Below are positions 48,048 through 61,959 of a stretch of DNA of 64,000 nt, piece by piece. The DNA is taken from positions 109,913,706-109,977,705 of the forward strand of contig NC_067283.1 in the NCBI RefSeq assembly GCF_020740795.1, written 5' to 3'. Each line of letters begins with the position of its first letter. Position 1 is the stretch's first letter. A program made the translations under genes and the position numbers. The stretch is from Apus apus (lineage: Eukaryota > Chordata > Aves > Apodiformes > Apodidae). The notes below the pieces were generated by a model. The model worked only from the letters and a program-made list of their open reading frames with translations, made no database searches and had not been told where the DNA came from.

Positions 48048-50005
48048 TCAACACCAGTTCAAATCTTTTTATTGAAGTAATATTACTATAAATCCAAGAC
48101 GCAGTGCCTTTGCAATTCTGCCCTAAATTATAGAATTGAAAATGAAATTTATTTATAATTTGAAACATTCTTCCACTTCTTGAAATTCTAAAGGAATTTT
48201 GTATGGCATGGGACATCCCCAGCTTCACTAGTATCCATTTAAAAGTGAATGTTTACCATTTGTCCCCAAATCAAGTTTTTACAGCTTTATTTAGATACAC
48301 CCACCACACATCAATACAATGCAATTTTCCTGCAAAATTGGATATTTATCTGCAGAGAAGTAGTACAGGTGAGCAATTAGAGGCAGGCAAGGCAGGAAAA
48401 AAATCAAGACTGGAAACACAAAGTATGACACCTAATCCACCTTTTACAACTGCAACAAATGTCCTTTTTATCACAACACACTCTTCCTCAGAAAAGGGCA
48501 ATGTCGTCCACAGAGCTGATTTTGTCACACAGAAAACGTGCAGAATTAGGTCTCCAATCAGCCATTCACAACCCTTTCAAGTAACCTCAAGTTGTGTTTT
48601 AAAAAGACAACTGCCCCCCCTTCTGGCCACTAAGGGTTCCCAAAAGTGGTTTTGCAAGACACTTCAAGCTGATTTTAAAACGCTGTTTAGTTTATAAAAG
48701 TTAACTAGACTTGTTTTAGGATATAAACTCTCAGTCAAGCACAGAAATTCCATTAAGTTTCAAAACATTTCCACGCTTATTTAGAAAAAGTGAAGATTCT
48801 CCTTTGATTATGTCATGCCATGTTCTGGGCTAAATATGTTCATCCGTCAATTTCTCAAGAAAATGGGAAGGTTGTACCAATTCTGGATGTTATTTGGTAT
48901 CACAGAACCAGGCCTCCCATAAGCTTCCAGATGCACAAAGGGCTTAGTCAGGAGTGGTGCCAGCTTGGGCCCCTGGAAGAGGCTCAGTGACATTGTGCTG
49001 TGCTGTCTGACCCAAACCCAGCTGCCTTAGGTAGTCAGTCACCTGGTGGGTTAGTTCTCCATCTAGAAGAACAGTTCACAGCTAACAGTGAGGTAATGAT
49101 GCCAAAGTCTCACTTTACAGCTTGGAGGGAAGAGTACTTAAGGATGGGTAAATGCTGGAATACATATCTGAATGGCTGCTTTTTTAAGTTACTCTTCAAA
49201 ATAAATCTCATGAACAATCCAGATACCCATTTATATGCCATCTGGATAACAGCATTCAGCAAGAGGACAAGAATCCAAGAATGAGGAGCACCACAAATCT
49301 TCTGTACAAGTCAGTTCCTTTCAATCCAGAGGAGCATGTCATTTAGGAAAGCAAACCCTGGGTTTCCTCCTCTCTTTCTGCTTAGGGGAAACATTTTTTT
49401 CAATACAGTTCCTGTATCCTTTTCCTGATGCTGAAATGCTAAATTGCAATATAGAACGGTGGGTTTTTTTCCTAAATAATTATTCCTAACTGATACAGTA
49501 ACAAAGATAAGGCAGACAACACCTCCACAAGCAACATTACAGTTTTAGTGAAGCCTCAATGAAAATTCATGGCAGAAATGAAAATGTAAACAGCCTTCAA
49601 AGACATTGCTTACATGTGCTTTGCACGTATTTCATATTGATAGCTTTCTGTTTTTATAAATGGAATATTAACAAAGAGGAAAAATATTTTTTTTAAAAAA
49701 AGCATACTTCTGTGCTACAAAATATGATATCAATGAACAAACTACCTCTAGGCTTTAGCACCAATCAACACATGGAGAAGTAAATGAATTAAATTGCTTA
49801 AATGGCAAATCTTAGGTTTAAATCAAAATTATGTCTCATCTTGTGAATTCAACACACTGCAGAGCCAGGCAGTTGTCTGATATGTGGTCCTTCACACACC
49901 TATATGGTTAATATTAGTCTGTCCTGTAAAGTTCTCCCCTTCAATGGCTACAACTATTCTACATAAAAAATGAAGCAAGAAAAAAGTACGAAAGTGTCAA
50001 AATAC

Positions 50006-50043
50006 CTGATTAATTATCTGTTGTTGCAATTTCTCTCCAGACT
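50006..50043 (-). CDS. CHST9: Probable CHST9 upstream coding exon (38 nt, stem region)
   Basis: The minus strand shows a good acceptor (TTTCTATTTCAG, ending at 50044) and a donor (CAG|GTATTT, GT at 50005-50004). The 38 nt read two bases of a split codon and then SGEKLQQQIINQ, ending on a codon boundary. That phase joins directly to the catalytic exon, which starts on a codon boundary at 28982. The peptide resembles a short stretch of mammalian CHST9 stem region as I recall it (S-EK-Q--I-NQ), at the right place relative to the next exon. It is very short, so chance cannot be excluded. If correct, the intervening intron is 21 kb and the protein has at least 377 residues before the missing N-terminal anchor. 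Confidence 0.6.
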
Positions 50044-53000
50044 CTGAAATAGAAAGAAAATAATTAGTCTGTATATACTTTAATGAATATGATAATGTAC
50101 ATATAGAACAAAAAAACCCCAGTGAAGTCAGTAAAAAAATAATCAAACCTTAAAATAAAGAAACATAATTTAACATGTACAAATGCCACTTCAAAATGGA
50201 AATCCACCTAAAGTAAAAGAAACACAAGTCCCTCTTGATCAAGATGTGATAAAAATAAGATTATGTACCTAGTCTTGCTAATCTGGAACCCCACAGGAAG
50301 TTACAACATTCAAAGTGAAGACAGCAAATTTCAAATATATGCTGTGAAGCATCTTAATGATCTGTAGTGCTGCATGTATATGACCCAGAGAGACTGGTAG
50401 CATCCAGACCTCAGAATTTGACCATTGGAGGAGTAAAGCAGCTTCTGCCATTACCCTAAAATAAAATTACATGCCTGTGTCAAGACTGAGGTTAGACACC
50501 AGCTGGCTCAAGGGAGAAATTCTATCCTGATAATATCCACAAAGTGGCAAGTTGAATTATGGTCTTGCTTCCTTATTCTGGCCTTCTTCTGTAGTGTCCT
50601 TCACCATGCTCCTGAAGACATGATCAAAGGTTGACAGAACACTGCTTTTCTACAGCTGTCTGGGATTCTAGCAACAATGACCCCTCAAACCTATTCTTAC
50701 CTTTTAGATCAAAAGGGACAGTAATTTTGCCTCATTTGCTGTTCCCATGCACTAGTTGTCAAAAGGGCAGCTGGTATCAATTACCCTCCCTTTGCTACTG
50801 GAGACCATCCACATGAATTGGGGAAAGTCAGGAATTTCACACTTACCTATCCAGCTAGGCTACATGTACCCAGAGGGTTTTTTTTAAGTAATAATGATAG
50901 GACACTGTTTACAACCCCTCAATATCACTATGAACTGCCAGTGTAGCCTGCCTAGCAAGGGTGGCTGCCACCTCCAGCACTGGAAATGATACTCCATTCA
51001 ACAGAATTTTTTTTGTATTGGTATGTGTGGCACAAGATAGAATTTTTTAAATGAGGTGAAAATATTTTAAGTGTTAAAATACAGTATAAAGACACTATTA
51101 AATAAAGAAAAAATATTTTCTCTACTCATCCCTGAGAATACTCCTCAATGAAAGCATTATAGACAATTCAGATAAAGATAATCACTGTAGGCTATATTGT
51201 AAGATTGTCTGTTATGATAATAATTTCCTGCATACTTGTGCTTTTATTTGCTAAATATGAAATTTTTTTGCTTTTTTGGCTAAAACAACCCCAACCAACT
51301 ATCATTTAGGGGAGACTTCTCAAAATGTATCCCCTTGTTCACCGAGTTCATCTTTGGCAGAAACAGAATTTATTCTTGTAACTAATATTTTAACCAAATA
51401 GATTATTGGTAATAGAAGATTAAAGGAGTCTGTGTTTTTAGCATTCTCTAATGATATACAAGTTGGTAGGAAAGCAGAGTGTTTGAAATCTCTGGTTTAG
51501 ATCAACACTATTTTGCTCAAAGGTTTGTGGACTTTGAATACTGATGCTTTCCTGTTTCCCAGTACATTTGTTTTTAGGCTATTTTGATTCACTTTAAAGG
51601 AATTTTAATAACTTTCTGTTGACAGCATGGACAGCTGGTCTTGAGAATTAGTGAAAATTCACTTGCTGACTGAGGAAGGAAGTGACATCAATGAGTTTCT
51701 AAAGTCAGCCCCGGGGGAAAAGTGCGCTCCTCCAGAGTAGCCTTTCATGCCATTGTATTTCCAGTGATGCCTCGAGATGCAAATTGCATTATCAATCAAA
51801 CTTGTGGTTTCTACTTCAGACAAATATAAAAAATGAACAGAAAGACTGGGAAAGACCTTTGTGGCTGTTCCTGACACTGCTGAGGAAAAGGTGAAGATGA
51901 ATTTATGGTAGTTCTTCCCTTGTTCACTCTTAGTTCGTTCTTTTGTTATTGTAAATGCTACAGTATCAAGGAATAGGCAGTTGCAGAAGTCTCTATGATA
52001 TAACAGTAATGATGGCTTGGGATAAACAGGACAGGGTTAAACAGGACAGAGATGTACAAGGCTGTTAAGGACTGAAAATAGATCAAATTCAAGGTCACTA
52101 GCAAATTGAATACAGGTTCTCCATTTATTTGCTAGATGATCCTCTTCCTCATCACAGACAACTGTGTGAATTTGACACACTCAGCAGTTGTGCCCAGAAG
52201 AGACCAAGGTCTGTAATAACACAGATGCTGCACATTAGGGTGGAAATACATTGGCACTGTTTTATGAGAAGCCTGTGAAGTCCTGGTGTATACCGTACTT
52301 TTGTTTTAGGAGAAAAGCTACAAAAACAGTGAAAAAACATGAACAACATCCACCATGCTGAAAGGGCATTCAATTCCCAGCTGATGGCTAACAATAGGGC
52401 AATAGAAGGCTTTTGACATTGAAAGTAGCCAGTTTTGCTGGTCCTGATTTTTTTTTTTTTTTAATCCCCAGATTTCTCTTACAATGACTACTCACTGATG
52501 TCTTATTTCTGGCAACCTGCATTTCAAAAAGGGTGTTTTTGTTTAGGTGCTTGGTAATTACTTGTGACGATCAGTATTCCCAAGAGGGATTCAAGAAGCT
52601 CAACTAGAGAGAGCACCTGAAATTCAAAGGACATGAGGCAATGGGACAGCAATAAAAACAGAACTGTCAGCCAATCACACAGGCAACACCTGCATTAGTC
52701 TCATGAAATGGAGGTAATTCTCGAGACTTGCCACAAGTTTCATTACTGGTAGACATACACAGGCCAAATTCAAAATTTATGTCAGTTTTTCCAGAGCCAC
52801 TACAATGAAGTAGCACCTCACACAAGATAAACAGAAACATGAACATCAAACTAACTAGGAAATTTACTGCTATCTGGAAATCTATGTGGAAGCTGATCAG
52901 CAGGTAGCTGGTGTAGTCCAAGAGACACATCTTCTGCAACTCAGACTGCATGTGAATGACTTGCTCTTCTTCTCTATTTCTTCTGAAACTTCTTTTTTCT

Positions 53001-54465
53001 ACCTGTCATCTGACAAACTGCTCCTAGATGGGCTCAATAGTACCATCTGACCAGCCCTGAAAAACAAGTATATCAGAAGACATTAATCATACACAACTAC
53101 ACTTCACTGATACTTTGAGTCAAAAGATATATTTACCAGTGCAACCTATGATTCTTATTTGCTGAGGCTCCGCTCTCCTGCTGCTCTGAGGTGCAACTGG
53201 ATTCCAACAATGCTTTTGCACCAGGACTGGAGAAACAGACCTCTCCCAATCACTTTTTAGTGTTTTTCGTTTGTCTCTCCAGTTGCAAAAAACATAATGC
53301 GTGGTTGGATGGTTGAGATGAGTGGCCTTCTTGGGCCATTTATCCTTTTAGAACAACAAAATACAGCAAACATTCTGTAAAAGATTTCTCTCTATTTTCA
53401 TACAGTAGTTAGTATACTAATTCCTGTTTCCAGGGCAAGTTGGGTTTTTCAGGGGTTTTTTGCTCATTTTTTTCTTATGATAAGGAAGACTACCTTACTG
53501 GGTTTTCTAATGCAGTAACTACTGCAAGACACCAGAGCATGCCATAATTGATGCTGTCATGAGGAACAGTAACACTGATTCCTCAGCCTTGTCCACATAA
53601 CCTACACAGAGGACAACACGTATTTATGCACACTATGCCCTGCTTACCTCCATACAAAGGAATGTGATATTTGTGCAGGTTTACAGACTAATCTGCTGTA
53701 ATTCCTTTTAATGTTAAACTATTTCCAGCTCAAATATAATTAAGATCACCAGGTACAAAAGATTCAGATTGGAAATATGAGTACACTCCAAAGAACAAAT
53801 AACAGCTTGATGCTGTTTCTTATGTTCAAATGGTTGGATACATTAAGGACTCTGACAGCATGTTTGTTCCCTAAGTACGTAGCAGAAGAAAACACAGGTT
53901 TCATTTCAAAAGGCAAAAGACTACTGCTGCATTTAATTAGAGTGTAAAATCCCTTAAATACACAGATCTGACAATTTATGTGACGTAATTGCTGCAAGTC
54001 CCAGCAACAAAGGATTTTTTTTTTCCTTCCAAAAATCAAATCCCAATTGATACTTTCAGCAAGTATAATCAACACCAATAAAATGAAGCATTTGGAATAA
54101 AAAAAAAAAACTAAACAAATCCTTAAGTCTTCAAATAAACCTACTAATATTTGTGGTATGGCAACAAAGCAAGGGATGAACAGAAATTCTGGGTCTGTTT
54201 ACCTCTTCTCAAGTGTCTGAGGGTTTCCAAGCAGACTGAGAAAAGTGGGGAGAATCCCTGTGGGCAAAAGGGACCTTTACCCTTGCCCTGAAACAACCAT
54301 ATGTGTAGTGTGAGAGTCACAAGCACTTAACTGCAAGTGGGAATGGCACTCCTAAGAAATCAGTTTTGAAGAGGGAATCTGATATTCTAGTATCAGTTTA
54401 ATTTTGTTTTTCCAGTTTGTGACAAGAAACACTAACAGCTTTGGCTTGCACTTTTATTTTTTTAG

Positions 54466-54836
54466 ACCTAAATAAACACATAAGCAACCTATTCGATTAT
54501 GATCCACCCCACTTTCACTACTGGTTTCCTAATCTACCAGAGCAGATTCTGAAAAGTGAACAGGAACCAAAGCAGTCATTCATTAAAAAACTTCTGCAAC
54601 AACTTCCCATGGCACTAGGGCCTGAGGAAGAAAAACTCACATTTGTTTTTCAGACTTATAACGAAGAAGGTGTGACACTAATAGATTATCTTCTGTGGAA
54701 GCCTGTAACTTGGCACACAAAGACTCAAATATTTACGACAGAACCATATATTTCCTATAAATTATCCACAGAATCTCTGAGATCTGTAAGCAGCACAGCT
54801 CCTACAGACGTGCCTAGCATTTCCTCCTTCTTCTAA
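54466..54836 (+). other. Open stretch resembling a terminal coding exon, unrecognised
   Basis: A strong-looking acceptor (CTTTTATTTTTTTAG) ends at 54465. The frame entering from it, after two bases of a split codon, is open for 122 codons to a TAA at 54834-54836. It reads LNKHISNLFDYDPPHFHYWF, then LPEQILKSEQEPKQSFIKKL, LTFVFQTYNEEGVTLIDYLL and finally TDVPSISSFF. The translation looks protein-like (acidic/basic patches, aromatic residues, a Ser-rich tail), but I know no family match and the codon-position composition gives no clear support. The upstream extension to a TTG at 54441 runs through the acceptor and is not meaningful. It lies antisense within CHST9. Antisense transcripts over AQP4/CHST9 are known in human, so a lineage-specific coding antisense gene is conceivable but unproven. 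Confidence 0.3.
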
Positions 54837-57800
54837 CAAGGAATTCAGAAAACTAAAACTGCTCATTTATAGCACTGCCTTCAAAACCTAGTTTAGCTCA
54901 CTTTTGTACCTCTGTGATAATTATGAAACTGAATATGATTACAGTGGCCTAAAATGTATTAATCACATCTTCATGGTATTGCATAATCCTTCTCAGTTGT
55001 CACACAGCCAAATCATAAGTTGTCCTGGCAGTAGGAAACATAAAAAGAAACCCAAGTTGATACTGATTGAAGCAAATGAAGGAAAGTTGGCCATCTCAAA
55101 ACACTGAAACTCTCACAGCATTCCAGGGTCTCCCTAGCTAATTTTTTGTGATTACTTTTGATACGAAAACAGACCTTTAATTGTCAGTCTCTAATAAGGA
55201 TGCATGACTGTACCCTGGGAGGTTCAAAGAACCCTGGGAAACCAAACATTTATGAAAGCTCTAGTAGCCAAATGTCTTGTGTTGATTAACATACACCATT
55301 CAGTTTCTACCTAATGCAGTCATAACAAGAAGAAACTCCAAATGGAAAAAAGAAATTGGACCGACAAAGAAACATTAGTCTTAATAAGACTGAGGGCCCC
55401 TCATTCATTAATTCTGCTGTGTGTAAAAAGGAGGTGGGGGTGTAACTCAAATCCATTCCTGGACGAAAACCTGCACTGACTAGCACTGCGTAGCTGTAAA
55501 TACATCAAGGAGATGCTAGAATGTAAGTTAATTAAACATTTGAAGTTTTACCTGCCATCTGCCTCAACAACATTGATAAATGTTTTCAAATGAGACAGAA
55601 TTGCCAGAATGAGTAGGCAGGCTAGTTTGACAGTGTTCTTCTGGAAGGTTGTGCTTTATATATCTGGGAAAAGGGAAAGCAAAAATTTGTCACCTTTTTC
55701 ATTAAAGGATGGAACGTTGGAGAGAATGGAAACAGACAAATATGCCAGACAGCATATTTGGTTGTAACATCAACACAATATTGACATCATGATATGGACG
55801 GTTTCTAGCTGAACACTGTGTATAATTTCAATGCCTACTTGGCATTCATCCTGTATCAAACAACAAGAATAGCTTGTTTCAATTTTGTTTTGTAGCTCAC
55901 TATGCAACTGCTTTGAAAGGCTTCTTCCTTTCAACAAACTACTTCATGACTTTTTCAGATTCCTTCCCTCTTAAGGAACTAAATGGAGCAAATTGTGGTT
56001 TGCTATTCATCTGCAATTAGCCAGGCAAAAATCAGTTAATTCTGGCTTAGCAGATATATTTTCTTCAAACTCTATCACAATGTGATCAAAATCCTAAGGT
56101 ATAAACTGCCTTGGTTCTCACGCTGCATGGGCCATTGCTTTTTCATTCGAAATCACATGGACCACCAGCCTCCACTTTCATGTTGTTAGTTATGTATGGT
56201 GCTTTATATTATGGTTGTCTAGAGGATAGGGCACAAAATCTGTTAAAATGCCTTTTTAACTACGCTCTAGTGTCAAGCTCAATTGCTTATGCAGTTATCT
56301 TCCACAAAATAGGTTTTCTGGGCTTTGATACAAAAGAAGTTGTTGCCACCCATCAGCTGGTCCATTGCAGTTTCCTATATCGAGGTTTTTAATATGTGTT
56401 AAATGAGGGATGGTTGACTCTGAGTTTTTTTCCACTGAAGGAAAACTATCTGGCATTTACTCTAAGAACAGCATGGTAAGAGCTGTCATGATGGAAAAGA
56501 CCACAGAGAGCAACTAGTGCTTGAATCTACATACTCACAATCCCCGCAGAAATAAAGCTTTGGACATACAACTATCTCTTTAATAGATCGTGTTATGGTC
56601 TTGGGCAGCTGGAGCTTTGCATTGCACTCACAGTAGGGCTGAAATATTGCAGTGGCTTTGGTTTTGGTTCCTACTTGGTTTCTGTCCCTAATGAGAACAT
56701 ATGGTTTCCCCCACCCAGATGAGGAATGTGACTGCAGTGGAAATTTGCAGTCAGATTAACCATGTTGAGGTAAAGCCACATGGAGTCATGACCATCCAAT
56801 CTGGCTTATCCTAAAGAAGGAAAGCTTTTGGTTTTGCACTTGTAGTGAAGATGAGTCGATACCCAGCCCTGAAGTGCACTACCCCCCTATAATCTTAACT
56901 AGAATACCCTGGAAATGGCAAATGAAGATGAAGGAGCCAGTACTGATGGGAAGCAGCACACAAGCTCCTAGAGGGTTATGCCCACAGAAACTTATTTTGA
57001 CTCACCTGCTAGGACAACTGCACCACAAACAGCTGAGCTGCAAAGCTTCTCTGGTGTGAATCAGAAGCAGGGGTGTGCAAGATGAGCACACAGCAAGCCC
57101 AAACGGGTGGAAAAATCCAGCTTCTTGGCACTAATTACAAAGAAGAGTCCCACAGCAAAGTCTCCATGGGAAGCCTTAGTCTACAGTTTCTGTATTTCAG
57201 AAATAAAAAGGAGATGAATTGTCTATATAACATAAGGCCAGGAAGTGACCGGTGGTGATGAGAGCAAATATTCTTTCAATTTACTGAGTTATGCCTACAT
57301 AAATAAACTGTATTTGTTTGAGTCTGCCATGTTTCTTTGTTAAGGTCTGAATGTGCCACTCTAAGGCATGCTCTTAACACATTGGCCTCAAATAACTTCT
57401 CTGAAATTATTTGGAAGTAAAATATTCTCCAATGAGAACGTGACATGTCTAGGAAGACATTACTCACGTTTGCAAAGAAGATTACATGCAGGGGAATGTG
57501 AAATTAATCCACTACTAAAGAACAGAGCAGAAAAGGAAAAAGTTAAATAGGAGCCTCTTGAAATAGAACTTTAACACCTGGAAAACTAAAAAAAAATTAA
57601 AATCTCAAAACAGGGTAATTTTATAATGAAAAAAAACTAGGAGGAAAAAAGCAAAGCAAAACAAATCTAGAACATAACCTTTTCTAATGCATGGCTCTGA
57701 ATTAAGATCGGTCAGATACAAAACAAAAACCTGCAGCAATCGTTTGCTTCGGGGACTACAAATTTATCTGCGTTTTGTATAACCAGAATATGACCTTTTG

Positions 57801-58355
57801 CAACCAACTCTTGTGCTTGAATTCAGCTGTAGTTATTGGAAGTCGTTTGTAAAAGGTCATCCATGACTGAGAATGTAATATGAATCCAAGATGCACAAGG
57901 GTTCAGGTTTGTGCTACTCAAAAGAAACTGGGGAGAGAGACGGAAGGCGGGAAGCTCAACCAATGCAAGAGATTCAGATCTCAAATAAATTTGGATAGTG
58001 TGACAAGAGTATTTAATGCAAGTAGCAAATATCCAATTTGAGAACGAGAATTATTAGAGACTACACGGTTTTTATGTTTGTCATTGGTGAATACATTACT
58101 GAAATGTTACCAAAGGAGGTTATATTATCAAATAAGGGTAATTATTTGCTTATTGTGATTTGAGTATTTTTTTTTTATTTCTAGAGCACCATAAAACCTC
58201 TTTTTTTCCCACTGTTTCTCCATTCTAAGAAAGGACAAGGGTCAACTGGGTTTTATTGTTACAAAGAAACAAGGTTTTCAGGTAAAGATAGCTTATAGCC
58301 CTATTAAACATCTCTACCTGACTTTCTGAATACACAACTTGAGTACTGTTTGATT

Positions 58356-58470
58356 GTGTTTGTTGTTGTTGTTGTTCTTAAAACAGTACTAAATGGGTGA
58401 TATTTTAAGCTTGTCCTTACAAGAAGAGCCTGTAATGATGCACAAGCAATCCTCAACAACAACAACAATT
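58356..58470 (+). repeat. Paired (GTT)n and (AAC)n runs in inverted orientation
   Basis: About five GTT units at 58360-58376 are followed some 80 bp later by about five CAA/AAC units at 58454-58468. The runs are reverse complements of each other and could pair into a hairpin. Confidence 0.7.
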
Positions 58471-58766
58471 TAAATAGACATAAAAAAGGCATTTTAGCAA
58501 TGTTCTCTGAAAGTGTTATTTACACATCAGAAAATTCAAACTGTACTCTCCATACTGAGAAAGCAGTTGACTAGGAAAAAAAAGATGCAGTAATTTATGG
58601 ATAGAAGTAAAAGAAAATTAATATAAGAGGAAACTGACAGTAGTTATTTAATCAAGATCTTATGAGACTACCTCCCCAAAAACCCAAGATCAATTCTGAA
58701 GGACAGTCTGTAAAGGATTCACCACCACTACATGAGAGGACATCTAAGCTTTGGCAAAAAAAATTT

Positions 58767-58789
58767 TATATATATATATATATATATAT
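58767..58789 (+). repeat. (AT)n microsatellite
   Basis: About eleven TA units after a run of A and T residues. Confidence 0.9.
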
Positions 58790-61261
58790 TCTTGTATGCT
58801 TTATGTCTGTAAAGACAAACCTGCAGCTCAAGCTTGCCATCTGACTTCTGCTAGCCAAGCAATTACTGAGTGTATATTGCATATGCTGTGGCTACTTGCA
58901 TCTGCCTCCTTTCCCACAGGTGAAACACCCCGATGCTCCAAGGCTCACAAACAGCCCCACGCTCTCCTTGGGCACGAGCCTTTTGCTCAGTTTAGAAATG
59001 CCCATTGTGCCTCCCTCTGCATGCAGCCCATGCTATGCCAACTTGCACATTGGCAGTGCTCAAAAGCGGACAGCAGCAGGGGTGATGAAGCAAGTTCAGC
59101 TGCAGAAATCATCATGAGAACAGAACTCAGGTATATCACTGAAAACATGGTTAAGTATTTCCTTTTAATTAAATGGAGACTGAAAATAACAGCAGTAGGG
59201 TGGTAGCCAGGAACTGCAAGGTACCTCAAGAGCAGAAGCATAAATGATGTACTGTATCAGCTTCATCACTCAGGCAGAGTCTAAGTAGAGGTTCTCAGGT
59301 AGAGAGCACCCTTTCCATGCCCAGATGGTAAATTGTCAAACAGGCTTTAAAACCACACCTGCAAGTTTTGTACACACAAGCATTTTCTGCCCACAAAATA
59401 AACTGCTGCTGCTTGCAAAGGCCCACATGTACATACCAAAAGCTGGTACCTAGGTACAATTAGCATTCATAAAACATGCAGGTGCAATTTGATGGAGACC
59501 TACGAGAAGAACGTGACCATATAGTACACAACTACTATTTACCTAGTAGCCTTCAGACAACAAGCTAAGCTATCTTCCCATGGGATGTGCCATGCCAGGC
59601 ATTGCAAGGGGAGGCAGAATTCACAGATGAATCTGCAGCCATGTTCATGACTAGCAGACTGATTTAAGGTACAAGTCTACTCAGTCCCAGTTTGTAAGCC
59701 ATGGGTGTGTATTAATAGTGGTAGTGATGATGATAAGTGATAAGGGTAAGATTAATATGTCTTCTGCAATGGCGAAAAAGGAATCCTGAGACAGTCCTTA
59801 GCACCAAGTGATTGAAAATATTTTTTTTAATGACTGAAAAAAACCACCTTATTTATTCTTCCCCAGTAAACTGTATCCTTTTTCAGGCATTAAAAAATAA
59901 TCCTGCGTGCCTGACATGAATCAGCTTGTGAATTACTGACCAAGCTACCTTCAGCAAGCACTAAGTGACATGGTCATAACATGGTGCCTTTATTCATCTG
60001 TAAATTAATACTTTTTACTGAATTGAACACTCAGGAAAAGAGACATTTCTCTTTTATTCTGATAGGAGAACACAGGAAATAATTGTATTTGATTATTAAA
60101 AAAACCCTTGTTATTGGCTTCTTGCTAACTCCAAGACAAGGTCTTCACATATTTCCACAGATTAAGGGGAAAATACATATTTTATTTAGCAGAGTATTAG
60201 TATTTATTTATAATGAACATAACTCTTTATATTAAATCTAATTAAAGAATGTGAAAAGAAACACCAAGAAAATGTGGAAAAATTCCTTCAGATTAGAAAG
60301 AATTTTGGAGTAAAGCCACACCAATTGCTATTACTTAATTAGTGAAGAGAAAAAAAACAATTTGACTGGACTGAATTTCCTGCCTTCTGAGAGATCTAAA
60401 AAGGAAAACATTATAATTGAGCATCCACTCCCCACACAACTTTTGGGCATCACTAACATATTGACCTATTGCCATAATTAAAGTGATTTGTGTACTTTGG
60501 CCTGTTTACAATATAAGGACTAGGTCTAATTATTGCAAGTATGAGAAGCAAATCTTCAGAAAAGTTAATTTTACATCTTGATGCTTCTGGCAGGGTGTAA
60601 ACGCACTGGGGCCCTCATTATTAAATGGATGGTTAATTAGATGTACAGCCAGAGACTCTGGGATAGTAGAGCTGCAAACTGCTCAGAGTTTCAGATTTCT
60701 TTTGTTCATGTGAACATACCAGTAATGTCCTTATTTTCAACAATACTTTCTGTCCCTTGGATTACAGGTCACTAGCTCCTAACATCACAGAAAAAAATGA
60801 AACACTACTGGTTGCTAGTGTATAGCACCAAACTTAACTTAGACATAGTAACAAACCCACTGGAATAAAGGAAGCTAGGCTTACAGATCACAAGAGAAAG
60901 CCACACAGACACATAAAGAAATCCCTCAAGCTTTAATTCTTATTTCTGAGAAGCGGATAGACCAATTGTATTAATGCAACATGGACTTCCATTTCATTGC
61001 TGAAAATCAAAGAGCATCAGGCAACTACCCACTCATGCTCAACACCCAAATAATCTTAGCTAAAAATACCATTTCAGACAAGCTACAGACACAAAGCTTT
61101 TCTTAGGGTTTGGTTTCATGACTGGATTAGGCTGCTCAATGCCTGGCAAAAACAGACAGCCCAGCACTTGCTGGGGCTGTAGTGACATGCTCCTCCTCCC
61201 TTGGGCTAGCACAAGCGCAGCTGCATCGTGGGGTCAAGACACTCTCTCAGCAGAAAGTTGG

Positions 61262-61625
61262 GTTTGTTCAGCCTGGAGAAGAGAAGGCTTTGGGGAGACC
61301 TTACAGCTGAAGGGCCTACAGGAAAGCTGGGGAGGGACTTTTTACAAGGGCATGTAGTGGTAGAATGAGGGGTAGCAATTTTAAACTGGAAGAAGGTAGA
61401 TTAAGATTATACATTGGGAATAAATTCTTCACTGAGAAGGTGGTGAGACTCTGGAACAGGCTGCCCAGAGAAGCTGTGGATGCTCACTCTCTGGAAGTGT
61501 TCAAGGCCAGGTTGGATGGTGCTTTGAGCAACCTGGTCTAGTGGAAGGTGTCCCTGTCCATGGCAGGGGGGGCTGGAACTACATGAAGGTTCCTTCCAAC
61601 CCAAACCATTCTGCGATTGTATGAT
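61262..61625 (+). mobile_element. CR1 LINE 3' fragment, plus orientation
   Basis: Begins GGTTTGTTCAGCCTGGAGAA and follows the CR1 3' domain (GGTGGTGAGACTCTGGAACA, then AGGCCAGGTTGGATGGTGCT, then CATGGCAGGGGGGGCTGG), ending at ACCATTCTGCGATTGTATGA, a slightly decayed CR1 3' tail. About 360 bp, 5'-truncated. Internal deletions are present, for example after the GGGGAGACCTTA segment. Confidence 0.93.
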
Positions 61626-61959
61626 ATTATACCAGCTCAGCTGCATCAACCATACAGGTGGAGATGTGTGTCTGAGAACAACAGTGGGGGCAAGGAGAAT
61701 TCCCCTACTGGGGAAGTTCACATGTAGGTCAGCATACACCTGCTGTAAATCCATATCCTCAGAGCCCTTATCTGCCCAGCTGCTACAAAACCACCAGTAC
61801 CTGCATACCAAGATTTGTCACAAATGACTGAATAATTCAGATAAGCAGCAGTAACAAGTCTCTGAACTGCCTGCTTTTTTCTTTCAGGACTTGAATTGCA
61901 TGGAACTAAATTTTTTATTGTTATTACTCAGTCACATTGTCCATTTGTCTTTGTCACCA

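Larger units (their letters stand above)
28983..50005 (-). other. CHST9 intron before the catalytic exon
   Basis: A 21-kb intron between the probable 38-nt exon at 50006-50043 and the catalytic exon. It contains CR1 fragments, two solo LTRs, an inverted CR1 piece and two perfect inverted repeats, each listed separately. The stretches 29301-31484, 35015-42526, 44881-46074 and 48048-50005 show no gene, family-level repeat or RNA that I can name. Confidence 0.6.
50044..61261 (-). other. CHST9 upstream intron, mostly unique sequence
   Basis: If the 38-nt exon is right, this is the next intron upstream. I looked for the exon with the cytoplasmic start and signal-anchor helix and did not find a convincing one, so the 5' end is probably beyond the window. 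It holds the open stretch at 54466-54836, an AT dinucleotide run near 58769-58788, paired GTT and AAC runs near 58356-58470, and otherwise nothing I recognise. Confidence 0.5.

Noticed and set aside
48203-48697. 164-codon plus-strand open frame
   Set aside because: No recognisable domain, low-complexity Ser/Thr-rich translation, starts beyond a CR1 copy without promoter or splice support. Length alone is within chance for this window.
52667-52951. 94-codon minus-strand frame with a hydrophobic stretch (FLVSLMFMFLFIL) as the CHST9 membrane-anchor exon
   Set aside because: The residues around the hydrophobic part do not match the CHST9 anchor or its flanks, and no suitable donor with the required phase was found.
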